NCBI GenBank assembly: GCA_020848635.1
Contig: JADLHS010000241.1
Location: 1-59,658 of the forward strand
DNA length: 59,658 nucleotides
Source: Limisphaerales bacterium
GTDB lineage: Bacteria > Verrucomicrobiota > Verrucomicrobiia > Limisphaerales > JADLHS01
Direction: 5' to 3'
The translations under genes and the position numbers were made by a program. Shown one piece after another: positions 57,102 through 59,658 of this stretch. The number at the start of each line of letters is the position of its first letter. Positions within the stretch are counted from its first letter, which is position 1. The notes under the pieces were generated by a model. The model was not told the DNA's origin and made no database searches. It saw only the letters and a list, made by a program, of their open reading frames with translations.

Positions 57102-58493
57102 ATGAAGCAAACAACAATCCGCAGTGTTTTAGTCTTGGCAGGCGTTGGACTCGTGGCCGGGTTCAGTGGTTGCGCTACCAAGCCCGCAACCGAGTTCGAG
57201 GCATGGGCCGAACCGCGCCCGCTGGGCAAGGAACTCGTCACGTTTCGCCCACCCCGAGCGGCGACGAATACGTCCACGCCACCGCGAACCATCGAAGAAC
57301 CAACCGGCGGGCTGACTTTGCGGCAGGCGCTCGCGCTGGCACTGGTGCGCAATCCTGATCTCGCCGCGTTTTCGTGGGACGTGCGAATCGGTGAAACGCG
57401 TATTCTGCAAGCTGGACTGCGACCCAATCCCGAAGCGGGCGTGGAGGTCGAGGATGTGCTGGGCACGGGTGATTTCCAAGGTGTCCGCGAAGCGCAGACC
57501 ACGCTCGCCTTGAGTCAACTCATTGAACTTGGCGGCAAGCGCACCGCGCGCGTGAACGCCGCCAGGTTTTCGCGCGACCTCGCTGGTTGGGATTACGAGA
57601 AGCGCCGCATTGAATTGTTCACGCAGACGGCGGAAGCGTTTGTCGAAGTGTTGAACCTGCAACAACGCCTCGCCCTCGCGGAGGAAACCGTGGGGCTGGC
57701 AGAAAAGGCGGTCGAAGCGGTGAACAAGCGCGTCGAGGCGGCGCGCACGTTCGCGGTCGAAGGCACGAAGGCACAGGTGGCGCTGGCCTCGGTGCAAATC
57801 GAACGCGACCAGACGCAACGGGCGCTCGAAGCGGCGCGGCAACGGCTGGCATCCAATTGGGGCAACTCGCAGCCGCGCTTCGAGCGGGTTGAGGGAAACT
57901 TGGAAAGCACGAAAAGCGTTCCCGATCTGGAGCGATTGCTGGAGCGACTGCGGCAGAATCCTGACATTGCGCGTTGGGCCACGGAGATTTCGCAGCGCGA
58001 AGCGAACGTGAAGCTGGAGAAATCCCGGCGCGTGCCGGACGTCACCGTGGGAGGTGGATACCGACGGTTGAGCGGGCCGGAAGACAACGCTTTTGTCGCG
58101 GGCGTTTCCATCCCTTTGCCGTTCTTCAACAAGAATCAGGGCAACATCAAGGAGGCGGAGTATCAACTCGCTAAGGCGGGCGACGAACAGCGAGCGACGG
58201 AATTGCGCGTGAAGACCTCGCTCGGTCAGGCTTGGCAGCGGCTCGCAGCGGCGGCGGCGGAAGTCGCTGCGCTCAAGGGACAAGTTCTGCCCGGCGCGCA
58301 GCAGTCGTTCGACACGGTGAGCCAGTATTACACCGAAGGGCGGCTTGGTTATCTCGAAGTGCTCGACGCGCAGCGCACCTTGTTTGCTTCCCGCAGCCAG
58401 TATTTTCGCGCCCTCAGTGATTATCATCAGGCCGTGATCGCCATTGAACGGCTCATCGGCGAGCCGCTGGTTTCACCAGCCGACCAGCCATAA
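57102..58493 (+). CDS. CusC/CzcC-like outer-membrane efflux lipoprotein
   Basis: 463 aa. Lipoprotein-type signal (LVLAGVGLVAGFSGC, lipid Cys24), then two OEP repeats beginning LTLRQALALALVRNPDLAAF and VPDLERLLERLRQNPDIARW; long coiled helices between. Belongs to TolC-like subunits of heavy-metal RND systems. The adaptor gene follows after 48 bp, so the operon order is exported protein, C, B, and presumably A beyond the window. Confidence 0.88.
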   Translation: MKQTTIRSVLVLAGVGLVAGFSGCATKPATEFEAWAEPRPLGKELVTFRPPRAATNTSTPPRTIEEPTGGLTLRQALALALVRNPDLAAFSWDVRIGETRILQAGLRPNPEAGVEVEDVLGTGDFQGVREAQTTLALSQLIELGGKRTARVNAARFSRDLAGWDYEKRRIELFTQTAEAFVEVLNLQQRLALAEETVGLAEKAVEAVNKRVEAARTFAVEGTKAQVALASVQIERDQTQRALEAARQRLASNWGNSQPRFERVEGNLESTKSVPDLERLLERLRQNPDIARWATEISQREANVKLEKSRRVPDVTVGGGYRRLSGPEDNAFVAGVSIPLPFFNKNQGNIKEAEYQLAKAGDEQRATELRVKTSLGQAWQRLAAAAAEVAALKGQVLPGAQQSFDTVSQYYTEGRLGYLEVLDAQRTLFASRSQYFRALSDYHQAVIAIERLIGEPLVSPADQP

Positions 58494-58541
58494 AACCCAA
58501 CCCTGAAATCTTAACCCGTTGAAAATCGAAATCATTTCCTT

Positions 58542-59658
58542 ATGAAGAAAAACCAAATCATTGCCATCGTGGTCGTGCTCGCGATCGGCGCGGTAGTCAC
58601 GACGCTGGCGCTCAAGAAAATCAAACCTGCCGCTGCGGTTGACCCGCATGGACACGGCGAGCACGTCGGACACAGCGAGGAGGAGGGCGCGGAAATAGAA
58701 CGTGGCCCGCACGGCGGGCGCATGTTACGCGAAGGTGATTTTGCCACCGAGATCATCATTTTCGAGAGCGGCGTGCCGCCGCAGTTCCGCGTTTACTTCT
58801 ACGAGAAGGACACGCCTGTTGATTCAGTGCAGGTGAAGTTGACCGTTGAATTGAACCGGCTCGGCGGGCGCATGGATGTCATCCAATTCAAGAAGGAGGG
58901 CGATTATCTCGTGGGCGACCAGACGATTTACGAACCGCACTCGTTTGAAGTAAAGGTGACAGCGGAGCGCGGCGGGCAAACGCATCACTGGCAATACGAG
59001 TCGCCGGAAGCGCGCGTCGAACTTTCGCCCGAGGTGGCGAAGACTTCCGGCGTGGTGGTTGAAACCGTCGGGCCGGTGAAGATTAAGGGCACGCTCAAGG
59101 TAAATGGCCGCATCGTTCCGAACGAGGAACAGATGAAGCACGTCGTGCCACGTTATCCCGGCGTGCTTAAGGAAGTTCGCAAGAAGCTCGGCGACCAGGT
59201 GGGCAAGGATGAATTGCTGGCCGTCGTCGAGAGCAACGAAAGTTTGCAGCGCTACGAAGTGAGGTCCGATCTTGCGGGCACCATCATCGAGAAACACGCG
59301 ATTCCCGGCGAGTTCGTCAGCGAGGGCGAACCCATTTACATCGTGGCCAATCTCAGCAACGTCTGGGTGGATTTGAACATCTACCGGCAGGACGCAGCCC
59401 GAGTGAAGGCGGGGCAGACCGTGATGATTGACGGCGGCGACGGCTTGCGTAAAGACAAGGGAACGATTGCCTACATCTCGCCGTTCGGCGCAGAGAACAC
59501 TCAAACGCTGCTGGCGCGCGTGGTGTTGCCCAACCCTGATGGCGATTGGCGGCCCGGCCTCTTTGTCACGGGTGAAATCCTGCTGGAAGAAATGGAAGTG
59601 CCGCTGGCCGTGAAAGCGAGCGCGGTGCAAACCTTCCGTGACTGGACGGTGCTGTTCG
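58542..59658 (+). CDS. CusB/CzcB-type periplasmic adaptor, cut by window end
   Basis: 372 codons seen, no stop before the edge. N-terminal anchor (IIAIVVVLAIGAVVTTLAL), a His/Glu-rich metal-binding stretch (DPHGHGEHVGHSEEEG), then a ~110-residue N-terminal domain, and adaptor motifs: VVPRYPGVLKEVRKKLGDQV and VRSDLAGTIIEKHAIPGEFVSEGE (lipoyl halves), VWVDLNIYRQDAARVKAGQ. Heavy-metal type because of the His-rich region and relation to CusB/CzcB. The pump itself should lie downstream of 59658. Confidence 0.88.
   Translation, partial: MKKNQIIAIVVVLAIGAVVTTLALKKIKPAAAVDPHGHGEHVGHSEEEGAEIERGPHGGRMLREGDFATEIIIFESGVPPQFRVYFYEKDTPVDSVQVKLTVELNRLGGRMDVIQFKKEGDYLVGDQTIYEPHSFEVKVTAERGGQTHHWQYESPEARVELSPEVAKTSGVVVETVGPVKIKGTLKVNGRIVPNEEQMKHVVPRYPGVLKEVRKKLGDQVGKDELLAVVESNESLQRYEVRSDLAGTIIEKHAIPGEFVSEGEPIYIVANLSNVWVDLNIYRQDAARVKAGQTVMIDGGDGLRKDKGTIAYISPFGAENTQTLLARVVLPNPDGDWRPGLFVTGEILLEEMEVPLAVKASAVQTFRDWTVLF

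Overview
The window reads as a chromosomal stretch of a free-living member of the Verrucomicrobiota, probably Limisphaerales- or Pedosphaera-like, and may be a metagenome contig. This rests on the short eukaryote-type glutamine synthetase (GSII), on a C-terminal secreted-protein module ending in FFRV or FYRAR that I associate with this phylum, on GC-rich genes with many 4-bp stop/start overlaps, and on several protein pairs known to me from that group. Taxonomy is inference; no rRNA gene is present.

Layout. 1-5.7 kb holds housekeeping and nitrogen genes: a truncated S9 peptidase, GSII, a minimal kinase with a PP2C phosphatase, and amtB-PII. At about 6.16 kb lies a 3' tRNA-Pro fragment, a likely integration scar, followed by a decayed Crp/Fnr gene. 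6.7-12.2 kb carries small membrane proteins, thioredoxin, a P3A proton ATPase, a tandem universal stress protein, a zinc-finger anti-sigma-like protein and a TauE gene broken by one stop codon. From 29.4 kb back to 12.2 kb runs a nearly continuous minus-strand gene train: two NifX-like proteins, a methyltransferase, three thioredoxin-fold proteins, DUF302, ferritin, a CooC/MinD-like ATPase, flavin-binding and zinc-ribbon proteins, a radical SAM protein, aspartoacylase-like, DUF89, deformylase, racemase, TrmO, a P1B metal ATPase, a ZIP transporter and cytochrome bd oxidase. Most of these genes overlap or nearly touch.

29.7-34.7 kb encodes a secreted 16-heme cytochrome built from two octaheme modules, a near-perfect sigma-54 promoter in front of it, and a PAS sigma-54 activator just upstream. 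34.8-38.2 kb holds thiol and sulfur enzymes (hotdog thioesterase, MBL hydrolase, membrane rhodanese, CoA-disulfide reductase with rhodanese). 38.3-46.8 kb is a two-component-controlled RND efflux operon with an unexpected RraA-like gene inside. 46.9-55.2 kb is a second sigma-54 two-component locus with secreted and outer-membrane proteins. 55.2-59.7 kb holds a split YeeE/YedE sulfur transporter and the start of a Cus/Czc-type metal efflux operon that runs off the end.

The most interesting regulatory signal is a 30-bp element found five times: TGTAAC, exactly 17 bp, then CTCRRT(A/T). All five copies lie on the minus strand and all point at redox or sulfur genes: thioredoxin twice, zinc finger/UspA/TauE, CoA-disulfide reductase, and YeeE. 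It looks like the promoter of one alternative (ECF-type) sigma factor whose gene is not in this window. It suggests that scattered thiol and sulfur functions form one regulon.
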